A DNA stretch of 64,000 nt from Ariolimax columbianus (GCA_036924085.1 JAVGWX010000019.1:13492696-13556695); one strand, 5' to 3'; positions 1 through 10,100 are shown, numbered from the stretch's first letter. Notes: generated by a model not told the origin, from the letters alone. Made by a program: numbers and translations.

Positions 1-14
1 GATAAGCCAACGGC

Positions 15-747
15 GAAAGGCTACCATATCTTCTTCTTCTTCTTCGTACTCAGTCAGACAGTAACCATTAATTTTTCGAAAAAAGCGGCGATCATCCTGA
101 GGCTGTCGCCACTGCCATAGAGCTTGTCTTGCAGTTCCACTGGTGATGGCCACATCTGCTCTCTCTGATCCTCGTATGTCGGGCAGTTCTGCAGCAGATG
201 TTCAGCGGTCATTTTACCAGTACCGCACGGGCATTCGTCGGTACCACCTATCTTCAATTTGTTGAATAGGTGGTACATCAGTCTATTGTGGCCAGTGCGA
301 AGTCTGAAGACAACGACCTGCTCTCTTCGGTGCAACTGGTAATAGGCATCGCTTTTGGTGTAACCAGTATGTTCGGTTTCCCATTTGGTCATGTATCTGG
401 ATTTGATAAGCCGTTTTGACTCTTCGTACGTCATACTAGTATCTGTTTGTGGTAGTCTTGCACCTTCTTTTGCCAGTCTGTCTGCCTCCTCGTTGCCTTG
501 GATGTTGCAGTGTGATGGGACCCACTGTACCACTACCCTTTTTGGTGCGTCTGCTGGCACAGTTTGCAGAGTGCTGCTCTTAAGTCATTAAGCTCAGTGT
601 TTTTTCAGGCTTTTTAGAGCTGTGACTACGGCGAGAGCATCTGTCAGCAGGACTATATGGCTTTCATTTTCATTGTGTGTCACCATTTCTTCCACTGCCG
701 CCCTCAGTGCCTCTGCCTCCGCTCTGAAATTGGAAAGGCTACCATAT
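15..747. repeat. 15-bp target-site duplication flanking the LINE at 30-732
   Basis: GAAAGGCTACCATAT occurs at 15-29 and again at 733-747, exactly bracketing the LINE fragment. Removing the LINE and one repeat restores a continuous 28S-like sequence. This fixes the insertion boundaries and shows that the LINE is younger than the rDNA-derived host element. Confidence 0.95.
30..732 (-). pseudogene. L-GAA LINE, 5'-truncated 3' fragment (RNase H and zinc knuckle)
   Basis: This is the last 700 bp of the L-GAA family on the minus strand. It encodes the C-terminal part of RNase H (VVQWVPSHCNIQGNEEAD, the conserved SH...N...AD end of the fold) and then a zinc-knuckle-like CPCGTGKMTAEHLLQNCP motif typical of I-superfamily LINE polyproteins. 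The reading frame ends in FFEKLMVTV. The 3' end is (GAA)n, read as TTC repeats at 30-45. A frame break near 600 separates the N-terminal half of RNase H. It is a truncated copy with no endonuclease or reverse transcriptase. Confidence 0.93.
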
Positions 748-1887
748 GAGGAATTACGGCCGAACGCCTCTAAGCCGGAATCCTGCCTTAAATCTCAGAA
801 CCGCTGCAATGGGAGGCTACGATAGGGTTGGGACCTGGGGCTCGTGTCTCAGCCCGACCCGGTCGAGCCGCAGAAAGAGATCTCTGCCGTAAGCCGATCA
901 AAGCGGGCAGGAGCCTGCCCGATATTCACCCCATACGGCGATGAGGTGTGAAACCACTAGTAGAAGACTTAGTTCTCGGTCGGGGTGTCGTAAGCAGTAG
1001 ATCAGCCACCTCACATCGAAATTATGAGACCAAACCGTTGATCATGAGATATGTTCGCACACCAGGCGAACAACATCTCCATGCCACGACCAGGCTTGTC
1101 CCCTGGTTAAATGCACTCCTTCGAGAGGAAGCGCAGGTCGCTGACATTTGGTCCACGTGCTTTGCTGATAAGCGAATGGTGAGAAGCCACCACCTGAGGG
1201 ACTGCGGCCGAACGCCTCTAAGCCAGAATCCCGCCAAAAATCTCAGTAGCGCAGTGATGGGAGGCTACGATATGGTTTGGACCTGAGGCCCGCGTCTCCG
1301 CCCGGCCCGGTCGAGACGCAGAAATGAACCTGGTAAAATGCACTCCTGCCTCGCTGCTATCAGTCATCCCAATGGACGCAGAAGAGATGCAGTCCAGCGG
1401 ACATTACACCTCTGCCCTATTGTGACAACCTCCCAGGTGGCGGAGAATGCTAGGCGTGCCATCACTGCAGATGAGCTGAGAAAATAAAGGGAGCAAAGAG
1501 ATACCTCACTCACATGCATATGCTACGTTTCTGGCAGGACGTGACGATCCTGAGACACAGTCACACTGAACTGCCTCTCTTCCGGGATAGTATATACTAG
1601 TACATAGTCCATCATATCATATCATTGCCAAACCCTATAGACACGAATGGGGAAGACTCGATAGTCCTGCAAGACAACTTCCCTAAGAAAGACAACTCTG
1701 ACCAAAAACAACTGCTGCCTTGCAGATAGGCTGGGGACAGCCAAAGGCTAAGGAGGGCATCTCTACAAAGACGCCTGTTGAAATTGGATGCACGAGCCAC
1801 AGGCTTAAAAAATAAAACAGTGCAACGTATATCGATGTAAACAGCGTACGATGAAGAAGAAGATAAAGAAGAAGAAGAAGAAGAAGG

Positions 1888-2574
1888 ATGTATCAATCCA
1901 TAAAGATAAAGTAAGCAAAATGTTTCACGAATTATCATTCAACGATAACCACCTAGTTTAAAAGTTGATTGTGAAGACTTTCCAAAACATTTCTGAGACA
2001 AGGTAATTTTCATCAAAAACCAAGAAAAACTAGAGCACTTTTTTAACAAGGATTATAAATGATATACACTATTATGGGGTTAAATTCCTCTGTTTTTGTC
2101 TCAAACAATTTTATTTCGAATGTTATCACCATGTGTTACAAAAAGTTACATTTATGATATATCCTAATTAAAATGAATTAATTCTGACGTTTGCAATATA
2201 ATTTTTATTCAACAGATTTACACCGGGATTTTTCGCTAAAAAATTAGAAGTACATAATATAAAAGCCATTTCAATATACTATAATGTATTATAAATGTGA
2301 CTTTGACTAATGCTGACACTCTTCGAATACCAGTCAGAAATACAAAGAAATTCGTGTCTAAACACTCACTTTATTGAAAGCAAGATGTCCTGCCTGAGGT
2401 AAGCAATACACAGATGACAAGGGCGGATTTGGTGCCAAAGTATACCATTGTCTAGAATGTTACTGAGAAGTTATCCAAGTTAGTTTTAAAACAATATTTG
2501 TTGAAAGTTACCTATCAACTGTTCCTATAGAAAAAAATATATTTTTGTCACTGAGAACCCATTTCAGTATTTAT
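1888..2574. repeat. Dispersed AT-rich repeat R-A, copy 1
   Basis: Non-coding AT-rich sequence repeated at 46746-47434, and in a more diverged form at 31400-31930. Shared landmarks are AAGCAAAATGTTTCACGAAT, a TTATCACCATG stretch and CACTCACTTTATTGAAA. In copies 1 and 2 a mariner follows at the same point. Copy 3 lacks it. No coding potential or termini were recognised. Confidence 0.75.
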
Positions 2575-3355
2575 GAGGGGAGGTCAGACAGTAAAGCACC
2601 ACATCATTTATTTTAACTGATAATAAATTAACAAACATGACATTTAACACACCTCAAATGTGTAATGTGCTGATTGTTTAAACGACATTACACCGCATTC
2701 GGTCACATGAACCAATGCCAAAAGTCCGTTAAATCGGCGCCTCTAGACAATATGCGATACAAACAGCGAATTTTTATAGAACTCTTTGCTGCAGAGAAAT
2801 GAATTGTTGTGAATATTAACAATCACTTGTGTTCTATATATGGACGTTATGCAGTCAGGAGCACAGTAAATCGATACGGTCGAATAATTAAAACTTCAGC
2901 AAGTAGAGAGATGGAGCTGCATGATCTACGGCACTCTGGACCATGTTGGGTGGCATTAGTAGTAATAGGCGAACCACCATTAAACAATTCTTTTTGCAAT
3001 TTTCAATCTGTAAAGGAAATGCAGTCTAAGATATCAAAACTCTAAAATTCTTGTGCTTAAGTTGGATTCTTCGGAGTGTCGTTAGAGGTGAATAAACATT
3101 GTCGCATCATTTTGAGCCTGAGACAGAAAAGCATTCATTGGAGTGGCATGATCCTCAATCACTTCAAAGAAAAAAATTCAAGAAAACTTTTCAGTCGGAA
3201 AGGTCACGAGCACTGTCTTTTGGCACAATGAAGATGGTATTTTTGTGGATGTGATGCCTGGATGTGAGGCTAGGTGATCAGAAGCAAATCATACAAGCAC
3301 TTGTTTAGCGATGACGTAAGGGCCCAACAGTTGATGGGGATTACTTTGAGTAACA

Positions 3356-3566
3356 GTATTTTTACATCTTCTTCTTCTTCGTACGCGGTCAGACAGTAAC
3401 CATTATTTTTTCGAAAAAAGCGGCGGTCATCCTGAGGCTGTCGCCACTGCCATAGAGCTTGTCTTGCAGTTCCACTGGTGGTGGCCACATCTGCTCTCTC
3501 TGATCCTCGTATGTCGGGCAGTTCTGCAGCAGATGTTCAGTGGTCATTTTACCGGTATTTTTACAT
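3356..3566. repeat. 12-bp target-site duplication flanking the LINE at 3368-3554
   Basis: GTATTTTTACAT occurs at 3356-3367 and 3555-3566, directly bracketing the LINE fragment. Confidence 0.9.
3368..3554 (-). pseudogene. L-GAA LINE, 187-bp 3' fragment
   Basis: A severely 5'-truncated copy on the minus strand. It encodes the C-terminal MTTEHLLQNCPTYEDQREQM motif and the end of the polyprotein, then (GAA)n. It interrupts the mariner relic and has a clean target-site duplication, so it is a true retrotransposition event. Confidence 0.93.
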
Positions 3567-3660
3567 GACATATCCTTGTTCATTATGTAAAAATGTATTG
3601 CATTCTGAATGAATAGTTTCTGAAAAAATGGGGCAATGTATTACATTCTGACCTGCACTC

Positions 3661-3691
3661 GCATATATATATATACACACACACACACAAA
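3661..3691. repeat. (AT)n(AC)n microsatellite
   Basis: Alternating AT and then AC dinucleotides over about 30 bp, between the two mariner relics. Confidence 0.9.
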
Positions 3692-3799
3692 GGACGTTCA
3701 TCTGAAACCGGGATTTTGTGTTCAAATTCTTCCTGAATGAGTTATAGCGTGCTTGAACTAGGTGGCTTACTTGCCAGGGGTCAGTCAAGAAACAGGTAA

Positions 3800-4245
3800 A
3801 TAAAAATGGTGGAATCGACTGATAGTACTTGCATGGAGAGCGTGTTGTGATGACGTTTCGTGGGAATAAATGCGTGAAACCTGCAAAATTCTACAGACGA
3901 CTGCAATCTCAATAGGGTGATAAGACACGCATCCACAGTAAAACGTTGGAATGGTGTACACTGTTTAGAGACGGCCGTGCATCAGTAAATGATGATCCCG
4001 GCCATGGTGGTTCTCAACCCACCAGGCATTCCTGACGCATTTTGCTGGAAAATCGACGCATAACCTATCTTAAAATAGCACAAGAGGCATGTCTTTCTTT
4101 GGAAACGGTAAATACTATTATTCAAGAACATTTGCATTTTCGGTAGATTAGTACACGTTTGGGTTTTACCACAACGGGCGCCTGCTCCTGGAAGAAAACG
4201 TTCCACCTTAAACGGCTCACTGCTCTAAACGGCTGAAAGTATAGC
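3800..4245 (+). pseudogene. Mariner-family transposon relic 2 (N-terminal half)
   Basis: The plus-strand translation gives mariner-like blocks in order: FRGNKCVKPAKFYRRLQ, KTLEWCTLFRDGRASVNDDP, ENRRITYLKIAQEA and LETVNTIIQEHLHFR. These are the DNA-binding and helix-turn-helix region. The DGRASV and ENRRIT blocks are characteristic of mariner transposases. Stops occur throughout and no catalytic domain is visible downstream. It differs from relic 1 (2575), so at least two mariner lineages are present. Confidence 0.85.
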
Positions 4246-4690
4246 AGAACGTCTCCTTCGATTCGGTCATCTTGAAGTGGTGAGTGATGCCATCAGGAGA
4301 AGGACTGGAAGAAACCTCTTAGATTGCACAATTACGGAAAGAGGTAGAGTACACTGGAGATGCATTACAGCCTACCTACGATGCGGAGATAGCACCTAAA
4401 CCGAATACTATACAACCTGAAAGTGGGCCAATCATCCACGAACACGTGGGGAATAGAAGCACAGACAGACGAACATATCCTTCAAGACATTTATAAGCTT
4501 GGCCAATCGCGAACGGATCTGTGGCCCAAGGAGATCTCCATTCAATGAAATATGGAAGCATTGGAGAACTTTCCACTGTAGCAACAATTACTAAAAGAAA
4601 GTTTGAATATAATTAGAAAACTGCAGCGAACGACAAAATGACGACGAAGAAGAAAAAGAAGATGAAGAAAAAAAGAAAAAAAATGTAATT
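4246..4690. other. Unassigned segment ending in a purine-rich tract
   Basis: No gene was recognised. The plus strand ends in a GAC/GAA/GAT-rich tract (about 4637-4684), resembling the tail of a retroelement. Weak codon-like similarity to LINE C-termini (LLRFGHLEVVSDAIRRRTG) is possible but too short to support a call. Confidence 0.4.
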
Positions 4691-5263
4691 ATTCAAAACA
4701 CTACGAAGTCTTTTACTGTTTTCAAGAACAACATTGCCGTCTCTACAGGAATATTTGTAAACGGTAAAAATAGTTTGGAGTTACATTACCATTGTTTCCA
4801 TCATTACACTGATGAGCCGATGAAAATAGTGTAAGACAGTATACGAGATAAGTGCCCAGAATGTCCATGTGACACAATGGCCATTGTTGTGGAAGTTGAG
4901 TGACGAGTCAGACAGACAAAGATGTTGCTAGGCAATGGCTACAAAAACTATCAAAAATGTCCTAGAGGTTATTGCCTTTCATTCCAAGTGCGATACCGTC
5001 ATCGCAGGTTGACGTAAATATATCTCCATTATACTCTCGACTAGATAGTGCAATCAGTCAGGCTTTTCCTGTACAATCTTTTCATGTTATCCATTTATGT
5101 GTAGCATTGCTTGCCTCTGGTATTTGTAGTTGCCCTTATTTAGCTATTTTCTGCTTCTTCCGTTGTTTGTAAGATTATGTTAGCTCCGTGCAGCTTCTGT
5201 CTCCATTTTGTCTCGTGAAGTCAGTATTTCTTTCTCTATTTCGTGTAAACGTGCAGCTCTGTG
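4691..5263. repeat. Dispersed repeat R-B, copy 1
   Basis: It is related to 35025-35390: both carry AATATTTGTAAAC, a GACGAAGA/GACAAAGA...GTTGCTA block and TAGAGGTTATT/TAGAGGCTATT followed by CCTTTCA. Both copies are preceded by a purine (GAA-like) tract. No coding potential was seen. Confidence 0.55.
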
Positions 5264-6502
5264 GGACGTGTTTAGCTGTTATATTATGCTTTCCACATAG
5301 ACCACTTACGTAAGACAAGTAAGTATCATTATATGTATTGGTGATGTTTGTTTATTGAGAAGCACATTTTGCAATTGTGTCTACAGTTTTACTGCCATTG
5401 CTATTGTAATGAGACGTTGTCCACTGAATGAATAGCCAAATGTGATCTGTTGAGCATCTCACTGTGTTCAATATCATCAACTATGGGAAATAATGAAAGA
5501 CATTGGCTTTGCAACACATCTAATACATTTAATAGAAACACTTTACAGTGGCCAACAAGCTGCGTCAGAATTAATGAAGTCATCTCGGACTGGTTTGAGA
5601 TCCTAAAAGGTGTTAGGCGAAGCTGCATCCTTTCCCACTACTTCTTCAACATATACTCGAATATCATGCGAAAGGTAAAAAATATATGAAAATTATATAA
5701 ATTTCGACCCATTCTCAAATGAAGAAAAAAGATTCCATAACTAAGAAATGCAGATGACACAGTTACGCTCTCAGACAGCGTTGAGGGCCTGGTGCATTTG
5801 CTTTTGTCCGTTTAGAAGCACAGTCAAGATAATAATGCTTTTCGGGAATATAAAAATAACAAAGATAATGTCCTTTGGCACACACAGACCGTAACCAAAG
5901 ATCATTATTGGTATTAAAGAAATTGAATACGTGGATTACTTTGAACATATTGGCTCTTTCCTAATAAACGATGGGGACTGTGCAAGGGCAATAAGGAGAC
6001 GATTGTAAATAGCGATGCAGAAACTGAATAGTATGCAGCATGTGTCGCACAATACTAACATAAAATTTAAATGAAAGAGCTTCAGAACATGCGTATTCCC
6101 GGTGGCAATGAACGAATACGAGACATGGACCATCACAATAATATTTAGAAAGAATATCGTACTTCCGAGTAAAAAATACTACAGGAGTATCCCCAAAATA
6201 CCTTTGGTAAAGACAATAACAAAAAATAGCCACCCTGCAAGATCTGAGTGCAGAAGAGAACCGCTTATAAAATACGTTATGTCTCTAAAACTGAGGTTTT
6301 TTGGCCACAATAAGCGCCACGACGGACTGGAAAAAGCGGTTCCGGAAAGCAGTGTTCCAGGAAGACGAGACAGAGGTCGACCAAGGCGTCGATGGACACA
6401 AGACATCAAGGACACCCTAAACATAAACATGGAGCAGGCGGGTAGACTGACTGCTGATCGAGCAGACTGGCTGCTGATCGAGATTCATATCGAATGGCTG
6501 TG
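5264..6502 (+). pseudogene. GRPR-type LINE relic, copy 1 (reverse transcriptase and C-terminus)
   Basis: Broken plus-strand reading frames give, in order, a reverse transcriptase block (DWFEILKGVRRSCILSHYFF near 5590-5650, normally GVRQGCILSPYLFN), KITKIMSFGTHRP...YVDYFEHIGS, and a C-terminal block LRFFGHNKRHDGLEKAV...RGRPRRRWTQDI near 6285-6430. This is the standard order in endonuclease/reverse transcriptase LINEs with a GRPR..W C-terminus; I cannot fix the clade. Stops and frameshifts are abundant. The sister copy is at 51401-52950. Block 1 of the large duplication starts here. Confidence 0.88.
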
Positions 6503-7041
6503 ATGAGAGCCACGTTCTGCCAAAGACATGCCACATGATGATAATGATCTACGAATATTAAACGTTTTGAAAAGGATTTGTTAGATCTGCACATAACACT
6601 TCCGAACACATCCAGAAGGGATTGCCATCACATCGAACAGTTTAGACTGAAGATATTAATTCACATAAGAGCGCTGAAGAAGTCAGACAATAAACACAAA
6701 TAAATTGGGAAGGTAAAGCTAAAATAAAATTATGAGTTGGCAGTAAAGAATGAAACAATACAAAATAGAAAACAACAAAACTAATATAATCATTTATTGA
6801 GACTGCACGAAAAATTATGCAAGCACCAAATAAAACATTGATCAAGGTATTAAGAAAAATCAAGTATGGAGTTTCGTAGGTAGGCCGCCCCTAAGGACAC
6901 GTTGGCACAACCGTTCATGAACACGTTGACTGAGCCTCAGAATAAATGCATTGAGGATGATGTCTTCCTGAAATGACATAACAAGGGAGGGCAGAGTCTG
7001 GTAAGTTTGATGCGGGGTCTGCCACGGAGTCGGGGCATTAC
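6503..7041. repeat. 3' flank of the GRPR-type LINE, duplicated at 52951-53490
   Basis: GATGAT-rich tail-like sequence at about 6525-6545, then AT-rich DNA. It then holds a stretch beginning GACACGTTGGCACAACCG, near-identical to the stretch at 53340. No gene was recognised. It is the left target flank of rDNA-derived copy B. Confidence 0.8.
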
Positions 7042-7051
7042 GGAGAGAATC
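7042..7051. repeat. 10-bp target-site duplication of copy B, left copy
   Basis: GGAGAGAATC at 7042-7051 is repeated at 10091-10100. The paralogous duplication block has a single uninterrupted GGAGAGAATC near 53490, the empty site. Confidence 0.93.
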
Positions 7052-7679
7052 TTCTTCTTCTTCTTCTTCATCGTACGCTGTTTACAGCGATATTTACGTT
7101 GCACTGATTTAATTTGTTAGCCAGTGGCTCAGTGCATCCGATTTCAACAGGCGTTTCTGTAGGGTTGCCCTCCTTAGCCTTTGGCTGTCCCCAGCCTAAC
7201 TGCAAGGCAGCAGTTGTTTTTGGTCAGAGTTGTCTCTCTTGGGAAGTTGTCTTGCAGGACTATCGAGTCTTCCCTACTCGTGTCTATAGCGTTTGGCAAG
7301 GATATGATGGACTATGTACTAGTTTGTACTATCCCGGAAGAGAGGCAGTCCAGTGTGACTTTTTCCCAGGATCGTCACGTCCTGCCAGAAACGTAGCATA
7401 TGCATATGAGTGAGTTATCATTTTGCTCGCTTTATTTTCTCGGCTCATCTGCAGTGATGGTACGCCTAGCATTCCCCGCCACCCGGGAGCTTGTCACCAA
7501 AGGACAGGAGGTGCAATGTCCGCTGGACTGCATCTCTTCTGCGTCCATTGGAATGACTGATAGCAGACAGATGCAAAGAGCGAGGAAGGAGTGCATTTTA
7601 CCAGGTGCATTCCTGTGGCTCGATCGGGCCGGGACACAAGCCCCAGCCATGTCGTAGCCTCCCATCTCAGCGGTGCTGA

Positions 7680-8310
7680 GATTTTGGGCGGGATTCTGGC
7701 TTAGAGGCGTTCGGCCGTAATCCCTCAGATGGTAGCTTATCAGCCAAGCACGTGGACCAAATGTCAGCGACCTGTGATTCCTCTCGAAATAGTGCATTTG
7801 ACCAGGTGACAAGCCTAGTCTTGCACGGAGATGTTGTCCGCCTAGGGAGCGGACATATCTCATGGTCAAGGGTTGAGTCTCAGCAGTTCGCAGTGAGGTA
7901 GCTGATCTACTGCTTAGGGCACCCGACCGAGAACTAAGTCTTCTACAAATGATTTCATACCTCATCGCCGTATGGGGTGAATATCGAGCAGCTTCCCGCC
8001 CGCTTTCATCAGCGGACGGCAAAGACCTCATTCTGCGGCTTGACCGGGCGGGGCTGGAGCGTGGCCCCCAGGTCCCCACCATGTCGAAGCCTCCCTTTGC
8101 ATTCGTGCTGGGCTGCTTTTGGGCGGGATTTTTGGCTTAGAGGCGTTCGGCCGTAATCCCTCACCTCGCACCGTTGGCTTATCCGCCTAGTACGTGAACC
8201 AAATCTCAGCGGCTCCTCTCGGGCTTAGCAGGATTACCGTAGCAAAGCCCTGTCATTAGTAGGGTAAAACTGACCTGTCTTCAGAGGGTCTATTTCCAGC
8301 ACCCGTTCAA
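7680..8310 (-). pseudogene. 28S rRNA 3'-end pseudogene with partial tandem copy (copy B)
   Basis: The reverse complement contains diagnostic 28S 3'-end stretches: TTTTACCCTACTAATGACAG, the region after the alpha-sarcin loop, and GAACGCCTCTAAGCC, followed by sequence matching the last 200 nt of 28S. The GAACGCCTCTAAG block occurs twice (near 8145 and near 7700), so the 28S end is partly duplicated. Copies A and C share the duplication; D and E lack it. Many substitutions rule out a functional rRNA. Confidence 0.85.
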
Positions 8311-8739
8311 TATTAGCCAGACCGTATCAATAGAGGGCTTTTAGTTTGTCAATGGCCAAGTTTCTGGAACCTGCGATTTCTGCAGGGTGAAGACCAGATT
8401 ACCGTAGCAGGCGCTCTTTCATTTTTGGGGTTTGGAGACTGAACTGTCTTCCGTGGGTCTAATACCAGCAGATGTTCACTATTAAACCCCACGAAGGTGC
8501 TCTCTTTTTGACAGTCATTCTACAGTATTGGCGTGTTAAGTTAATTTAAGCCTCAGGCTCCACTCCTGATAGTGCTCTTCCGTCAATTCCTTTATCAGAG
8601 CACTGGATGCAAATGAACCGAGCCACAGGGGGCATAACCCCAGATTTCTGAGGGTCTAAATCCATCACCAGTTCCATATTTGACCCCAGAAAAGTGGTCT
8701 CGGCATGTCAATCATTTCAGTGTTGGCCGTGTTGAGTCA

Positions 8740-8750
8740 AATTAAGCCGC

Positions 8751-8799
<49 letters not shown>

Positions 8800-9353
8800 T
8801 TTGCAACCATACTTCCCCCGGAACCCAAACACGCTGGTTTCCCGGAAGCTGCCCGCAGAGTCATCGAAGCAACTCCTGCGGATCGCTAGTCGGCATCGTT
8901 TATGGACAGAACTACGACGGTATCTGATCGTCTTCGCGCCTCTGACTTTCGTTCTTAATTAATGAAAACATTCTTGACACATGCTTTCGCAGTAGCTCGT
9001 CTTGCGGCGATCCAAGAATTTCACCTCTGACGCTGCAATACGAATGCCCCTGTTTGTCCCTGTTAATCATTACCTCCAGTTCCGAAAACCAACAAAATAG
9101 AACCGAGGTCCTATTCCATTATTCCATGCACCATTATTGAACTAATAAAAGCGCTCTTTCCGCGAGGGTCGGAGCTTGGTAAGCATGTATTAGCTCTAGA
9201 ATTGCCACAGTTATCCAAGTAGGATCGTGTCATCTAAGGAACCTCGACTGATTTAATGAACCATTCGCGGTTTCACCGTGAGACAGTGTGAACTTAGACA
9301 TGCATGGCTTAATCTTTGAGACAAGCATATGACTACTGGCAGGATCAACCAGA
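8740..9353 (-). pseudogene. 18S rRNA 5'-region pseudogene with internal deletion (copy B)
   Basis: The sequence starts CTGGTTGATCCTGCCAGTAG (reverse complement ending at about 9353), the universal 18S 5' end, and runs through the AATTCTAGAGCTAATACATG block. It then jumps at about 9138/9139 from roughly 18S nt 200 to the ATTATTCCATGCACC region, missing about 500 nt that are present in copy D. It continues to the CAAATTAAGCCGCAGGCTCC segment. Base changes and the deletion make it non-functional. Confidence 0.9.
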
Positions 9354-9998
9354 TATCTGTCGGAGACGTACGTACAGCACACACCGGTCGGCGGAGGAAA
9401 AGTGTGTAAAAAGCCTCACTGGGACGGCCGCAGGGACCGACTGACGGGACGGACGGACGGTTGTTCCATCCGTCCCTCACTCCGTCGACCTAGGACCGCA
9501 TGACAGGGGCCTCCCACACGCACAGGACGACCGACCGACCGGGCTCGCTCGAGGAGGGATGGCAGCGCTCTGTGCAGAACGGATCCCAACGACCTCGGCG
9601 ATTAATTTCACTGGGACTAGAGACAATTTGGCCTGCCGGCTTGCCCTTCTCCCGAGGGTTGGTCCCCCCCCCCCCACGGGAGAACACAGGGCCTTGAGGC
9701 ACGATTCCTGCTTTCCATTTGCCGGTCACAAGCTCTTTGCGAAAGTCTGACCACCAGCGAGACGAACTGTCGAGCTCTGCTATAAGCCTTAGATAAATCA
9801 CCAAGGACTGACAACGTTTCCTGATACGGACCAGAGAAGCGCACCTCGGTGGAGGAGACGCCAAAACAAACCGCACTCCAATAGCTCTACGGGGAAAGGC
9901 AGGCGAGCGTTTTCCGCAAGCCCGCGCTATCGCTCCGCCTGGGGGGACTGAGATCGCTTTACGAACACGTGTTGAAATTGAATCGCGGCGGCGAGACA
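9354..9998 (-). other. Presumed 5' external transcribed spacer captured with 18S (copy B)
   Basis: GC-rich sequence immediately upstream of the 18S 5' end, in rRNA sense. The first 60 bp or so are shared with copy D (43322-43380, GTCGGAGACG... and CCGGTCGGCG...), as expected for a true spacer attached to the gene. Its identity rests on position; I cannot compare it with an intact rDNA unit. If correct, the element derives from pre-rRNA or rDNA rather than mature 18S. Confidence 0.6.
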
Positions 9999-10090
9999 AC
10001 TACCCCAGATGCCGAGGTATTCCAAATTTGTGGCTTTCTCAAACTCTTTAGTCTAATGTGTTCGATGTGATGGCAATTTTAATCTCTTCT
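9999..10090 (-). other. LINE-derived head of copy B
   Basis: Minus-strand sequence reads like FEKATNLEYLG, a motif of a reverse transcriptase C-terminal region also found at 22740-22890. Beyond it (10045-10085) about 40 bp match the sequence near 6610-6650 in inverted orientation. The 5' junction is therefore composite. Confidence 0.65.
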
Positions 10091-10100
10091 GGAGAGAATC
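10091..10100. repeat. 10-bp target-site duplication of copy B, right copy
   Basis: GGAGAGAATC, identical to 7042-7051. Confidence 0.93.

Larger units (their letters stand above)
1..1887 (+). mobile_element. rDNA-derived retroelement, copy A (28S 3' end + linker + GAA tail), interrupted by a LINE
   Basis: Plus-strand sequence at 1-29 and 733-1240 matches the 3' end of 28S rRNA, including the GAACGCCTCTAAG region and the segment after the sarcin-ricin loop. It contains a second, partial 28S copy at about 1128-1240. A linker of about 610 bp follows, seen in all five related copies in the window. The end is AACAGCGTACGATGAAGAAG plus an impure (GAA)n tail at 1852-1887. The element continues upstream of the window. 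An L-GAA LINE sits inside it at 30-732. The 28S homology is seen directly; mobility is inferred from copies B and C, which have target-site duplications. It is not a functional rRNA gene. Confidence 0.85.
2575..3660 (+). pseudogene. Mariner-family transposon relic 1, with a nested LINE
   Basis: It begins with GAGGGGAGGTCAGACAGTAA, which looks like a mariner inverted-repeat end. A decayed transposase follows on the plus strand: DNMRYKQRI near 2745, then EMELHDLRHSG, then HFEPETEKHSLEWHDP near 3110-3160. The last is the block that follows the first catalytic aspartate in mariner transposases. Stops and frameshifts are frequent. An L-GAA fragment is inserted at 3368-3554. The 3' part after the insertion could not be followed with confidence. 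The same element starts at 47435 in the second R-A copy. Confidence 0.8.
7052..10090 (-). mobile_element. rDNA-derived retroelement, copy B (3,039 bp, with ETS, 18S, 28S, linker and GAA tail)
   Basis: In transcription order (minus strand): a LINE-like head (10090-9999), a presumed 5' external transcribed spacer (9998-9354), an 18S 5' region with a large internal deletion (9353-8740), two or three diverged subrepeats joining 28S and 18S pieces (8740-8310), a 28S 3' end (8310-7840), a second partial 28S 3' end (7800-7680), the linker (7680-7085), then AACAGCGTACGATGAAG and (GAA)n. Both sides carry a 10-bp duplicated target. The sister locus near 53490 is uninterrupted. This is an inserted retroelement, not an rDNA repeat unit. 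Confidence 0.9.

Noticed and set aside
1612..1938. Minus-strand serine-rich open frame
   Set aside because: It is the antisense of the (GAA)n tail and linker of copy A.
7052..10090. An ordinary rDNA repeat unit or simple rDNA pseudogene fragment
   Set aside because: The order of pieces, linker, (GAA)n tail, target-site duplication and empty paralogous site indicate an insertion of a chimeric element.
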